NCBI GenBank assembly: GCA_914767715.1
Contig: OU612074.1
Location: 23,548,062-23,608,061, forward strand
Source: Membranipora membranacea
Taxonomy: Eukaryota; Bryozoa; Gymnolaemata; Cheilostomatida; Membraniporidae
Direction: 5' to 3'
Length of the DNA stretch: 60,000 nt
The translations under genes were made by a program, and so were the position numbers. Below the pieces are notes generated by a model. That model saw only the letters and a program-made list of their open reading frames with translations. It was not told the origin of the DNA and ran no database searches. This document shows, piece after piece, positions 37,530-48,519 of this stretch (the stretch's first letter is position 1; each line of letters opens with the position of its first letter).

Positions 37530-37895
37530 ATGCGATTTCATAGCCTTAGTAATCTCAGCGATTTCATAGCCTTAGTAATCTCAGCGATATCATAGCCTTA
37601 GTAATCTGAGCGATTCCATAGCCTTAGTAATCTCAGCGATTTCATAGCCTTGGTAATCTCAGCGATTTCATAGCCTTGGTAATCTCAGCAATTTCATAGC
37701 CTTGGTAATCTCAGCGATTTCATAGCCTTGGTAATCTCAGCGATTTCATAGCCTTGGTAATCTCAGCGATTTCATAGCCTTAGTAATCTCAGCGATTTCA
37801 TAGCCTTAGTAATCTCAGCGATTTCATAGCCTTAGTACTCTCAGCGATTTCATAGCCTTAGTAATCTCAGCGAGTTCATAGCCTTAGTAATCTCG
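37530..37895 (-). repeat. 26 bp minisatellite inside the LINE coding region
   Basis: About 14 copies of a 26 bp unit, read on the minus strand as GCTGAGATTACTAAGGCTAT GAAATC. The first copy is in frame with the LINE (AEITKAMKS-HTRISST), so the array appears to have grown out of the reverse-transcriptase frame. Main variants: CTAAGG/CCAAGG. Confidence 0.88.
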
Positions 37896-38159
37896 CATTG
37901 TAGTGTCCTCCTCCTCGTCCTAACTCAACGTAATGTACATTCTTATAAAAATGTTCATCAGTGCAGAGTCAGACCGCCTTTAATATGGCTCTCATGTGCC
38001 ACATATTATTGGCTTTGGTTTGGACATTCTTCATCATAATTAAAATAATGTAATTATTATTGCCGTGTTATTGCTCATATGGCACGTTGCAGTTACTGTT
38101 TGACTAGCTGCGACATCGGTCAAAGATATTACCCATGTACACCTCATCACCACTTCAGT

Positions 38160-38450
38160 CTCATATAGTAGAGGTGTACACCCGAGGGTGCTGGGGCTGG
38201 AACTATCAACCTTGTAAGATATAGTAGAGGTATACACACCCGAGGGTGCTGGGGCTGGAACTAGTAACCTTGTAAGATATAGTAGAGGTATACACACCTG
38301 AGGGTGCTGGGGCTGGAACTAGTAACCTTGTAAGCTATAGTAGAGGTATACACACCTGAGGGTGGCGGGGGCTGGAACTATCAACCTTGTAAGATATAGT
38401 AGAGGTATACACACCCGAGGGTGGCGGGGGCTGGAACTATCAACCTTGTA
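38160..38450 (-). repeat. 58 bp minisatellite next to a tRNA-like head
   Basis: Five copies of a 58 bp unit, plus strand TAGTAGAGGTATACACACCC then GAGGGTGCTGGGGCTGGAAC and TATCAACCTTGTAAGATA. Read on the minus strand the array follows immediately after the tRNA-like sequence at 38452-38545. Confidence 0.85.
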
Positions 38451-38451
38451 A

Positions 38452-38545
38452 GCTCCCCTAGTGGGACTCGGACCCACAACTACTGCGGCACCAATCGCCT
38501 GGCGGTGAATAGCAACACGCTAACCGGATTGCGCCGTCTCATCAT
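38452..38545 (-). mobile_element. tRNA-derived SINE head
   Basis: On the minus strand GGCGCAATCCGGTTAGCG (A-box/D-arm-like) is followed about 50 bp later by GGGTCCGAGTCCCAC (perfect T-arm with a B box). The acceptor ends do not pair and the middle does not form a standard anticodon arm, so it is a SINE head or tRNA relic rather than a working tRNA. Confidence 0.55.
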
Positions 38546-38599
38546 CTCACCATCCCCATTTAGTTTCCTAAATTTTCTGATTAATAATAATCAACACAA

Positions 38600-39850
38600 C
38601 ATCATATTCACAGTAGATCTCAACTGATTTATGTTGGAACTCATCTGATTAGTGATGATCTATTTTATTTCCGACAGCACATCAAAGCACTCTTTCCTAC
38701 TAAATCTTTTTTATTGAGATCGATCTCAAACTTGATGATGTTCTTCTAACTGCCTCAATTGAAAAAAATCAAATCGGTTACATAATTTGTTTTTGCCATA
38801 TTTACATAAATTATATTAATATCGATATAATAATTAATATTAATTAAAATTATTTATATTATATTTATCTACATCCATCATGTTTCAGTGTGCATTTTGA
38901 GGTCACCTTTTTGCTCGATCAGCGACATAGGCATACATTCCTACCAAAAGACAGGCGGCCATTGCTTGTAGCTTGTTGCTAGTTCTCAGTCTATTCCTAC
39001 TGCAGAGCCCTACACTATGGTTAAAGGCGCAGATCAAGCTGTGATCAAGGATTTGATTTTGTAACTAAATAAATTAAATTTGATGCATTATTATGGAGAA
39101 CACTCTCTCTACACTTAAATTTTGAGCATTTAAAAATGTCAATTGTATAGAGTTCTACAGTTCTGTGTTAACTTTACAAGCGTTGAGGAGTTTATATTTC
39201 TTCTCAAATCAATAATTTTAATGATTAAATTTTATTTGGTAATTTTTATAATTATATTGAAACATGTTATTTGACTAGTCAACTGGTTGACTGTTACTGA
39301 ATTTAAATGAAGTACAAGCCGGATAATCATGTACTTGGTCGTTGTTACAAAGTCTGTAATTTTACGACTTTGCGTAAAATACCATAATACCAGTGTTAGT
39401 TGGCGATTTCGATAGACATGCAAACCCGCAAACTAATCGAGGGAGCGTCACTCCAGTAAAATATGCCACTCCTTTCTCCAGAGGAGGCATGAGCTATTGT
39501 ATCGTTTTTTATAGTGTAGCTTTACACAATGCCTCACTAGAAATGATGGCTCTTATGAACAACACAACACAAATCTCATATTTCTTATGTTGTTGAATTG
39601 TTATCCCTCGCATTCATTCCTTCATGTGTAGTGTGCAACTTGTAAAACGTATAAACATGTCCTCATTATCAATTATTATTTACAGTTGACGTACACAGGA
39701 CTAGTCACCTATGCTCATAATCATTATATTTATATATATTTTTCTTTGTGTACTATTTAGAATCAGCTCTTATGAGATGAAGCCCTGAGGATAGGGATAG
39801 CTGATTGGCTGCACAATTATCATGTATATCATTCCCCATACAGGGTACAC
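38600..39850. other. AT-rich intergenic stretch, nothing recognised
   Basis: Very AT-rich (for example ATATCGATATAATAATTAAT near 38818). Open frames are short and unsupported. Ends in a C-rich run at 39849-39872. Confidence 0.4.
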
Positions 39851-39909
39851 CCCCCCCCCCACCACCCCCCCTCCCTGATGGTACAGAGTAGTAGAACACG
39901 GTTGTGACC

Positions 39910-40015
39910 TCTGTTGATGCAAAGGGTCAATTTAAAAAGCTGGGTATCAAGGGGCCACGATACCCAACTTTTGCATTCCACCACCATAGAGGGAACAAAC
40001 TTGTTCTAGAACATT
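39910..40015 (-). repeat. Short inverted-repeat (MITE-like) element, second copy
   Basis: The minus strand reads TCTAGAACAAGTTTGTTCCC then TCTATGGTGG and GCAAAAGTTGGGTATCGTGG, matching the copy at 290-430. The GCAAAAGTTGGGTATC ... GATACCCAGC pair makes a hairpin. Confidence 0.55.
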
Positions 40016-40204
40016 GTTAGTAGACGATCAACTTCTTCAGTATAACGGTATCAGAAAAGTATTTTGTTAGACAGAACGCCATTTAGCATAATACAACAGC
40101 AGAAACGCCAGGCACAATGATATAGGTGGAAATACCACTGCACAATAAGCCAGGCCCTAAATACCAATTTGTAAAACTTTTCAATGTGTAGGTAAAGTGA
40201 TACT

Positions 40205-40270
40205 GTAAACTTACATACATACTTACATACATACATACATACATACATACATGCATACTTACATGCATAC

Positions 40271-40301
<31 letters not shown>

Positions 40302-40322
40302 CATGCATACTTACATACTTAC

Positions 40323-40353
<31 letters not shown>

Positions 40354-40742
40354 CATACATACATACATACATACATACATGCATACTTACATACTTACTT
40401 ACATACTAACATACATACTTACATACATACTCACATACATACTCACATACATACTCACATACATACTCACATACATACTCACATACATACTCACATACAT
40501 ACTCACATACATACTCACATACATACTCACATACATACTCACATACATACTTACATACATACTTACATACATACTTACATACATACTTACATACATACTT
40601 ACTTACATACTTACATACATACTTACATACATACATACTTACATACATACTTACATACATACTTACATACATACTTACATACATACTTACATACTTACAT
40701 ACATACTTACATACATACATACATGCATACTTACATGCATAC

Positions 40743-40773
<31 letters not shown>

Positions 40774-40858
40774 CATACATGCATACTTACATACATACTT
40801 ACATACATACTTACATACATACTTACATACATACTTACATACATACTTACATACAGCC
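40205..40858 (+). repeat. (CATA)n-derived microsatellite, 650 bp
   Basis: Tetranucleotide ACATACATACAT with higher-order 12 bp units ACATACATACTT and ACATACATACTC in runs. All frames are open on both strands, giving meaningless His/Tyr/Ile/Thr or Tyr/Val/Cys polymers. Confidence 0.97.
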
Positions 40859-41889
40859 ATCAGGGAGCTTGACTCCCTGCGGCCATTATCCATCATTATT
40901 GATGCCTTTTTGCAGGAAAGTGGGACAGCTGTCACTCTAGCCCCTGGAATATCTGGCTGTCACTCTAGCCCCTGGAATATCTAGCTGTTCCCTTCCTTTT
41001 TATTCTATATTTTTTATTTCTTTCTCTAACAAGTATTTTTTTATATTCGTCCTTTTAGCAGAATATTAAAAAAAATTGCACCATATTCTTAGTTGTCTGC
41101 CCTTACCAGAATGTGGGACAACTCAAACAGTGATTATTGGCATCCTACCAGTCAATTATTTGAGATTATGAAACAAAACTGTTACTATTAAACCAATCTT
41201 CCTGGATGTTTTGTGTAAGAATTGCATCATGTAGTGTCAATTGACCCAACCCAACTATCTAGCTTATTTGAGGGATAGCAAACATTGTGGGCATATAAGT
41301 CATAGGAGTGAAAAAGCTGATAAATGATAATTAGTTCCTTTTTCACTTATCGGAGCTGTAACAATTCAATGCAGTGCAACAATTCTATTTGCATTCATGA
41401 ATTGAAAGCAAAGCAAAGTCTCAGGTGGATAACCAGTCGATCTAGTTTCCACGTATGAGCTTGTCTGTCCAGGGAGGGTGGCATATCCTCCCAACCTCCC
41501 AGGTCTGTCTTGCCTTGCTTCTCCTGCAGAGCAATGAAAAACTAACAGGTTCATTTTCAGCCCACCGTTTGCTTATTCCTGAATTCATCTTAGATACCAA
41601 ATGAGTTGCATCTATATTTTGAACCATAGATAAAAAATATGGTCATGAACCTTAAACAACGATTTGATTCAAATGAACCAATAAATATTGTCAATGCAAA
41701 AAAGGATTTGAAAAATATTCTGGCGGCAATAGGTTTGGATCCAGTTCATACTACAGGCCTTTGACTGTGACCTTTAGCGATTGCATGTACACATATATTG
41801 CTTTATAACCACAATTAGGCCAGAAGCAGCCTAGCTCTAAGTGCTCTAAAAAAAATGGCACGGACAATTTTTGATGGCAGGAAAAAAAC

Positions 41890-43265
41890 AAGTGTTTCTA
41901 GGGTAAAAAAGTGTGCTGAATCCAAAAATGAGGGTGTACCCGGTTGTAGCGGTCATCGTCAGCGGCAGCGTGGCAGTATATGGCAGCATATCACAAATTT
42001 TCAATAAATCGCATTTAGTTAGTAAAGATTGTAGTGTTTGTTACAGCCAACAGAGAACAAGAATATATCTGTTTCTAGGGTAAAAAAGTGTGCTGAATCC
42101 AAAAATGAGGGTGTACCCGGTTGTATTGGTCATTGTCAGCGGCAGCGCGGCAGCATATGCCACATCTTTTACAAATTCTCATTTAGTTAGTTAAAATTGT
42201 AGTGTTCGATACAGTCAACGGTCAACAGAGAACAAGAATAATAATATGTTTCTAGAGTAAAAAAGTGTGCTGAATCAAAAATGAGGGTGTACGTGGTTGT
42301 AGGGGTCATCATCAGCGGCAGCGTGGCAGTATATGGCAGCATGTCCCAAAATTTTCAACCAAGCGCTTTTAGTTAGTGAATATTTTAGTGTTTGATACAG
42401 CCAACAGAGAACAAGAATATATATGTTTCTAGGGTAAAAAAGGGTGCTGAATTCATAAATGAGGGTGTACCCAGTTGTATCAGTCATTGTCAGCGGCAGC
42501 GTGGGAGCAAATCGGACTTTTTTTTACAAATTCGCTTCTACTTAGTGAAAATTGTGGCATTTGATACAGTCAACGGTCAACAGAGAACAAGATTAATATG
42601 TTTCTAATGTAAAAAAGTGTGCTGAATCCAAAAATGAGGGTGTACCTGGTTGCAGGGGTCATCATCAGCGGCAGCGTGGCAGTATATGGCAGCATGTCCC
42701 AAAATTTTCAACCATGCGCTTTTAGTTAGTGAATATTTTAGTGTTTGATACAGCCAACAGAGAACAAGAATATATATGTTTCTAGGGTAAAAAAGGGTGC
42801 TGAATTCAAAAATGATGTGTACCCAGTTGTATCAGTCATTGTCAGCGGCAGCGTGGGAGCAGATCCGACTTTTTTTTACAAATTCACTTCTACAAAGTGA
42901 AAATTGTGGCATTTGATACAGTCAACGGTCAACAGAGAACAAGATTAATATGCTTCTAGTGTAAAAAAGTGTGCTGAATCCAAAAATGAGGGTGTTCCCG
43001 GTTATAGTGGTCATCATCAGCGGCAGCGTGGCAGTATATGACAGCATATCCCAAATTATTCAATAAAGAGCTTTAAGTTAGTGAAGATTTTAGTGTTCGA
43101 TACAGCCAACAGAGAACGAGAATATAAATGTTTCTAGGGTAAAAAAGGGTGCTGAATTAACAAATAAGGGTGTACCCGGTTGTATCAGTCATTGTCAGCG
43201 GCAGCATCTCACAAATTTTTCACAAAATCACTTTTAGCTAGTGAAAATTGTAGTATTTTTTGTTA
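41890..43265 (+). repeat. Subterminal ~170-190 bp tandem repeats of the 6.7 kb element
   Basis: Seven to eight units, each with TGTTTCTAGGGTAAAAAAG, GTGCTGAAT, GAGGGTGTACCCGGTTGTA, CAGCGGCAGCGTGG and CAACAGAGAACAAGAATAT. Two types alternate: one with GGCAGTATATGGCAGCAT and one with GGTCAACAGAGAACAAGA. A single equivalent (GGGTGTACCCAGTTGTAG) exists near the right end, so the array probably arose from part of the terminal inverted repeat. Confidence 0.9.
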
Positions 43266-45246
43266 CAGTCAACAAGAACTTTTATTATTTGGTCACTCAT
43301 TTTCCTCATCATCCTCGTCTCTGCCAGCCTCTTCCTCCTCCTCATCAAGACTGTTCTCTCTGAAAGCTGTATTTGCAGCTTGCTTCAAAGCAAGTGCTGT
43401 TTCGAGCCTAATAATTGAGTCATAGAATGACCAAATCCATGAATAAGTTTGGCTAGCAATTTAGACCCAGTCATATGCCTCACTGTTAGGCCGATGGCTA
43501 AAGACTTAGGAGTAACAGCAGCACCTTTGGAGCTTAGCTGTACAATGTCTTGGGCTAAGCTGAGAATTTTTAGGCGAACAGAGGCGTCCAAATTATAGTA
43601 GGTGTTCCAGTCACAGACCACATCAGCATGACCTGTCGTCATAGCTAGAAAATTAAATAGTGGTGGCGGAACAAATTCGACACAGTCCTCAACGTTAAGG
43701 TTGTCTGCAGTAGGTGGCCAGGGGATCTCGACTTTTTTGGTTTGATCTATATACAAACGGAGTGAAATTGCTGCCTGATTGAGTTGATATTGATTGGATT
43801 GGGTTGCACTATTGAAAGGGATTTCCTCATCACATGAGCTGGCAGTGTCGACCTCACTCAAGAGGCTGGATGTGTTTGTGAGTACTGATGTATCAGTCAC
43901 TAAATCAGTCAAAACTGCATTGCTGCTCGTCACTATATCACCATGAGAGGGATCAGAGGCTTGATGAAAACTAAGGCGGCCTTTTAACTCTCTCTTCAGG
44001 CTGTAGACAAAAGCTTTTCGGCTGTAAAAAGATGATATTTTTGTCTTAAAGCACAATACATGTTAGTCCGAGGAAGAAAAAGATTTTGACATAACTTTTC
44101 ATATTTTTTTAATTAATCCTAATCTAACAAGGCCAAAGTTTGATCAATGCATTTGAGTGTTCTCAAAACCGCAGGTTGATAATTCTTGCACAATGCAACT
44201 TCAACCTGGGAACCCCAGTCTCGCAAGATTTTATCGCCCTGATCTCACTGGGAATTCCAGGAAATTGCATTGTGGGATACTAGTATATATAAATATATAT
44301 CATAGTCTTACCTGGTCTCATCTTCTCTGTTATCTCTACGTAGTTTATTATATAAGCCAAGTAAATCAGATACAGTGTAAGAACCCTTCTCGCGCTCTAT
44401 CTTTGAGCTAACCAGGTCCTCAAGTTGTCGCCATGATGCAGATCTCACAAAGCGAGCTTTTGATTTAGATCTAAAACAATTGGTATAACAATTTTACAGC
44501 ACTTCATATAAACTCATCTCTACGCCCAAGTGAACTTGTTAACAATTTTCAAAGAGGGACAGCATAGGAATGTAACACACATAATGTTGAGCCAGACAAA
44601 TGACAATGATAAGTGGCAAACAGATTTTATAGTTTTTACCTGAGCTGGTTCGTAACAGTTGCGATATAATTCTTGTGGCATGCACAATGATATCTCATTT
44701 CACGGGCAACAGGATCTCCTAACTGGAAACTTGACAACAGCTTTGTGTCATTATTGGCTTCTGCGGCAGGAAGTAAACCCCCTAAATAGAAAGATAATAT
44801 TTTTGAAAGCTGGCTCTCTCACTGATATATCATTCGTCTCCAGATAGTTATGATTGATGAAGCTTAGATCATGCAACACATGTAATTGAAAAAGTTCCCT
44901 CAATTAATCAACAATTCAACCCTACAGAGTCTGCAGAAGGCAGAATAAAACCTGAGATTATGATGTAGCAGTTTATTGTACTTACCAGCATCTAAAGTCT
45001 CAGCTCTAGAGGTGTCAGTACCAAAAATGGGCACTTGAGATATGTAGTTATATTCAGCAAGCCGCAGAAGTCAGAGGGTACAGATAGAGATGGAAACAAA
45101 TGCACCCAGTAACCTCCATGGTATTTTGTAGTCACAAGCATACACAACGAGCAGAGAGACTCAGAAGTAATCCATCAAAGATGTAGCGACGATAACCGCA
45201 GCATGCTAATCCGGTCAGAAAATAGGAATTCCAGTGACGCAGTAAT

Positions 45247-45692
45247 TTGGTTTTCCAACACGTCATAGTACCAAGTACCAAGTAATCTCCAGGGTGACAC
45301 AGAAGTAATTAACCAGGAAGTAACAACACCAAAGTCAGCCCAAAAATAGAACAACAAATTCCAGAGGGTAGACTGAGGAACAGCAGCAATATACCAAGTG
45401 ATGTGACCACAGAGCGGTTTCATATAACAAAGCCACAAGAGACACTAATCCTAGTACCAAGTACCAATTAATCTTCAGGAATTTGGTTTTCCAAAACGTC
45501 ATAGCACCAAGTACCAAGTAATCTTCAGGATGACACAGAAGTAATTAATCATGGAGTAACAACAACAAAGTCAGCCCAAAAATAGAACAATAAATTCCAG
45601 AAGGTAGACTGAGGAACAACAGCCATATACCACGTGACGTGACCACAGAAGGGTTTCATATAACAAAGCCACAAGAGACACTAATCCACTAA
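45247..45692 (+). repeat. Tandem duplication of ~235 bp inside the 6.7 kb element
   Basis: 45247-45456 (TTTGGTTTTCCAACACGTCA ... AAAGCCACAAGAGACACTAA) is repeated at 45482-45690 with about 8-10% differences. The open frames here on the minus strand (45175-45517) are a by-product. Confidence 0.85.
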
Positions 45693-46193
45693 TCCGCCGA
45701 CAGCTAATCAAACGACAACAAGCAGAGTCAGCACAAAAATCGGCACCTATATAAAGGCCGAAATTTTGAACAGTAAATTAGTACAGTTTAATTCTTTGAG
45801 CAGCACAGTCAACTTTTTACATAGCTAGTAAAAGACATTATATTTTGATTTAATAAATACTAGTTTTAAATCAAAGATCTTTGTTGGAACGCTAACACTA
45901 AAGTGGAGTCTAAGGACCAATATATACTGTGAGTATCATTTGAATTACATTATCATTTTTTTATAAGTATCAAGACAATAAACAATAACTTTAGTGAATA
46001 TACTGTTGTAATTGATTTCTATGCATATAGTAATTGGCAAAGTAATTAGGGACAGTTCGTCAGGTACTCAGACGTTAGGTCATATTCACTAAGAGTTTAT
46101 AAGGCAATTTTGCAATCAACTAAAGTAAGTCGTTGGTAATTGTTACTATAACAACACTATGAAACAGGATTCAAAATTAACTTTAGGAGGCTT

Positions 46194-46317
46194 AATCATT
46201 GTGACCCACCATAAACGCATGTAATTCGCGTAGGTGCTCATATCAAAGTCGGAAATCATTGTGACCCACCATAAACGCAGGTATTTCACGTAGGTGCTCA
46301 TATCAAGTCGGAAATCA
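46194..46317 (+). repeat. Direct 61 bp duplication inside the 6.7 kb element
   Basis: AATCATTGTGACCCACCATA then AACGCA(T/G)GTA(A/T)TTC(G/A)CG and TAGGTGCTCATATCAA occurs twice in tandem with four or five differences. Confidence 0.85.
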
Positions 46318-47566
46318 TTTTAGAAGTATCATTGGGAACTATTGATAAAGCAGAACAGAATTAATTAGTATTCATATTTGCTTGGGGGTTAAATAGATAA
46401 GTTTCGGAATAATAGTTTAGGATTAGATTCTTGTGTTTTAAAGAAGTAGGACGCTACCGATTTAAGATAAGATACCTCTAATCTGTGAAACATTAATTCA
46501 ACATTGAATATAGAAATTGAACATTAATTTTAGAGTGACCACAGACTGATACCTCTTTCCTTCACTAGAAATTGGGTTGGAGTCTTTAGCTAATTTAACT
46601 TGGCTAAGAGGCCTGTGATACTGATACACCGCCTTGATTACCTGATTGGGCTTCCAGGCACTATACAGAGATCAAGTAGGTGCTCATAATTAAAATCAGT
46701 CACCTAAGTTGAATAACAAAAATATCAAACGTACCTGAACACATTCATAAATAGTGATTGTGTCATATTAACATCTAAGGACTATATTGACTTTGTGGTG
46801 TAAGAGCATTGTCTCGAAACTCATCAAGAGTTTTACTGTTAGAACAAGACAGGGGTCTTAGCAGGTTATCGGCAGGAACCTTTCTTAAACAACTTGAAGG
46901 CAACTTCTAGTGAAGCTAAGAAGAGGTCAGGCTCAATAACAACCCCGTAGTAAATTGCTTTGTGGAGTAGTGGGAACCAGCTGTTCGTCACTAGAAATTA
47001 ATAAGTTAAATACCTCGTACTCACCAGAGTGCTAGCATTACCAATTGGAACCACGTTTTAATAGATTTGAGCGATCTTGTCTTTCTTCAGTGCATGAAAG
47101 AGGAGGTAACTCCAAATTAGAACTACAAATAAATTACACAATAAAGTGACATTTTTAAGTGTCCGGAGTGCAAGATTTAAAACCATAACTACAAACATAG
47201 TTAGAACCAATTTATAAGTAGGACGGTTATAGAACAACTATACATACTAATAGTACACGGCATTTACTTTAGTATAGGATAGGACGACAATTTCCGTTCC
47301 TCACAGAGGTCGGTAGTTTCTTGCGGTTTTTGTACTTCTCCTTATTACATATGACACAGGTAGAAGAGAATGTCTGAGGCTTACTAGTACTCGGTTCTGA
47401 AGACCTGAGTTTCTTTGGGCTCGGCAAATTGGCTCCATCCTCATTCTTAAAAACAGGATATTATTAGAGCAGGGTTAATGAGTAGCAATTACAAGGGTCA
47501 ATCAATCAAGACTGAAAAAATTGAACGCATCTCAGATTTTCCAACTATGATTTAATTCAGTGTTGT

Positions 47567-47654
47567 GATCATTCTGTGATAAATAATAGAGTTCTATCAA
47601 GGAGTAAAAGTCTTTTACTCCTTGATAGAACTCTCTTATTTATCATAGAATGAT
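47567..47654. repeat. 88 bp near-perfect palindrome
   Basis: Arms of about 43 bp: GATCATTCTGTGATAAATAA then TAGAGTTCTATCAAGGAGTAAAAG, with its reverse complement after a single central T at about 47611. There are only two or three mismatches. It lies in the intron between the first two exons of the element's gene. Confidence 0.92.
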
Positions 47655-48519
47655 CTTCTTGGCCCAAACACTATCTCTGACTGAGAGCAACGTCACACAA
47701 AGTTTCATATCGGTTCAAACACAGCAACACAAGGTGGTCTTCCATACAGCACCGTGGTCATCAATTAATACCTTGAGAGTAAATCCTGAATCATGAGCAT
47801 GTTCTATACATACCTTTCTCTTCATGGCACTTTCCTTGGCTCTCTCTAGCTTGGATTTAGAAAATCTGAACATACAAAGACGATGGTATTTATAGGTACT
47901 ACATTCATCCATTTTGTCATTGTCAATAGATTTTTGGCAATGAAGCATTCCGGCTCTTTCCCAGTTTTCACCCACTCTTTAGCCACATATTTGAGTTCAG
48001 CAAGCTTTGAGGCTGACAAAACAACACTCTCGGCTGCTTCATCTACTTTCTCATAGTGAATAATACACTCCATAATGTTAGTCAAAGTGATACTGTCATT
48101 TTGTTAGACATGTTCATGCTTCCTTGTATTATGTCATCTGCTAAAGCATGAGAGTTAAATTTAACAAAGGCTGGGCGTAAGTCAATAGCACCGTACAAAG
48201 ATGCATTATTAATATTTGCTATGTCAATGCCAAATTCAAGTTGATGTGATTGAGTATTTTATAAATAGATTTCTTTATTATCACACTGATGATTGGTCCT
48301 CTACACAAGTAGGTCAGCTTGAGGATTTATGTTCTCTTCATTTAAATTGAAAACAAATTGCCATTTATTTTCAAAATATGACCACTACAACTGGGTACAC
48401 CCGGTGAATTTTACAGAACATATATTGATGTAGTATAAAAAGTGATCAGAATCCTGCCATCAAATATTGTCCGTGCCATAACAACTTAGGCTATAGCTGC
48501 TTCTGGCCTAAATACCACA

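Larger units (their letters stand above)
43293..48073 (-). pseudogene. Decayed multi-exon gene of the 6.7 kb element (unnamed element-associated family)
   Basis: Exons read on the minus strand: 48073-47814 (MECIIHYEKVDEAAESV ... YHRLCMFRFSKSKLERAKE), 47445-about 47285 (SSTCVICNKEKYKNRKKLPT), about 45066-44986 (LAEYNYISQVPIFGTDTSRA), 44781-44640 (DPVAREMRYHCACHKNYIA), 44470-44312 (EKGSYTVSDLLGLYNKLRRD) and 44021-43293 (IPWPPTADNLNVED, VRHMTGSKLLAKLIHGFGHS, acidic tail DEEEEEAGRDEDDEENE). Junctions 1-2, 3-4, 4-5 and 5-6 agree in phase. Defects: a frame change in the first exon near 47900, another in the last near 43418, no good acceptor before exon 3 and no clear donor after exon 2. The order (Cys-rich start, YHRxC, CxxC, YHxxC, RxMTGS..LI..FGH) resembles a long protein family common in cnidarian, mollusc and sponge repeats. 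The usual C-terminal half is missing. Function unknown. Confidence 0.65.
41816..48510 (-). mobile_element. 6.7 kb DNA-type mobile element with terminal inverted repeats
   Basis: The left end TAGGCCAGAAGCAGC and right end GCTGCTTCTGGCCTA are exact inverted repeats. The match continues with gaps through ATGGCACGGACAAT..TTTGATGGCAGGA (41864-41891 against about 48447-48474). It resumes at GGGTGTACCC(A/G)GTTGTAG (about 41931 against 48389). The 3 bp AAT flanks both ends (41813-41815, 48511-48513), a candidate target-site duplication; TA is an alternative reading. Inside are a subterminal tandem array (41890-43265) and a decayed multi-exon minus-strand gene. No DDE/D transposase signature was recognised. 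The superfamily is not assigned. Confidence 0.8.

Noticed and set aside
38452-38545. Functional tRNA gene
   Set aside because: B-box arm is perfect but the acceptor stem does not pair and no normal anticodon arm forms.
40050-40984. Long open frames on both strands (HTYIHTYI, MYVCMYVC)
   Set aside because: A tetranucleotide microsatellite with no stop codons in any frame; no gene.
45175-45517. Minus-strand frames of 60-87 codons in the mobile element
   Set aside because: They sit on a ~235 bp tandem duplication in a probable intron and do not fit the exon phases of the element's gene.
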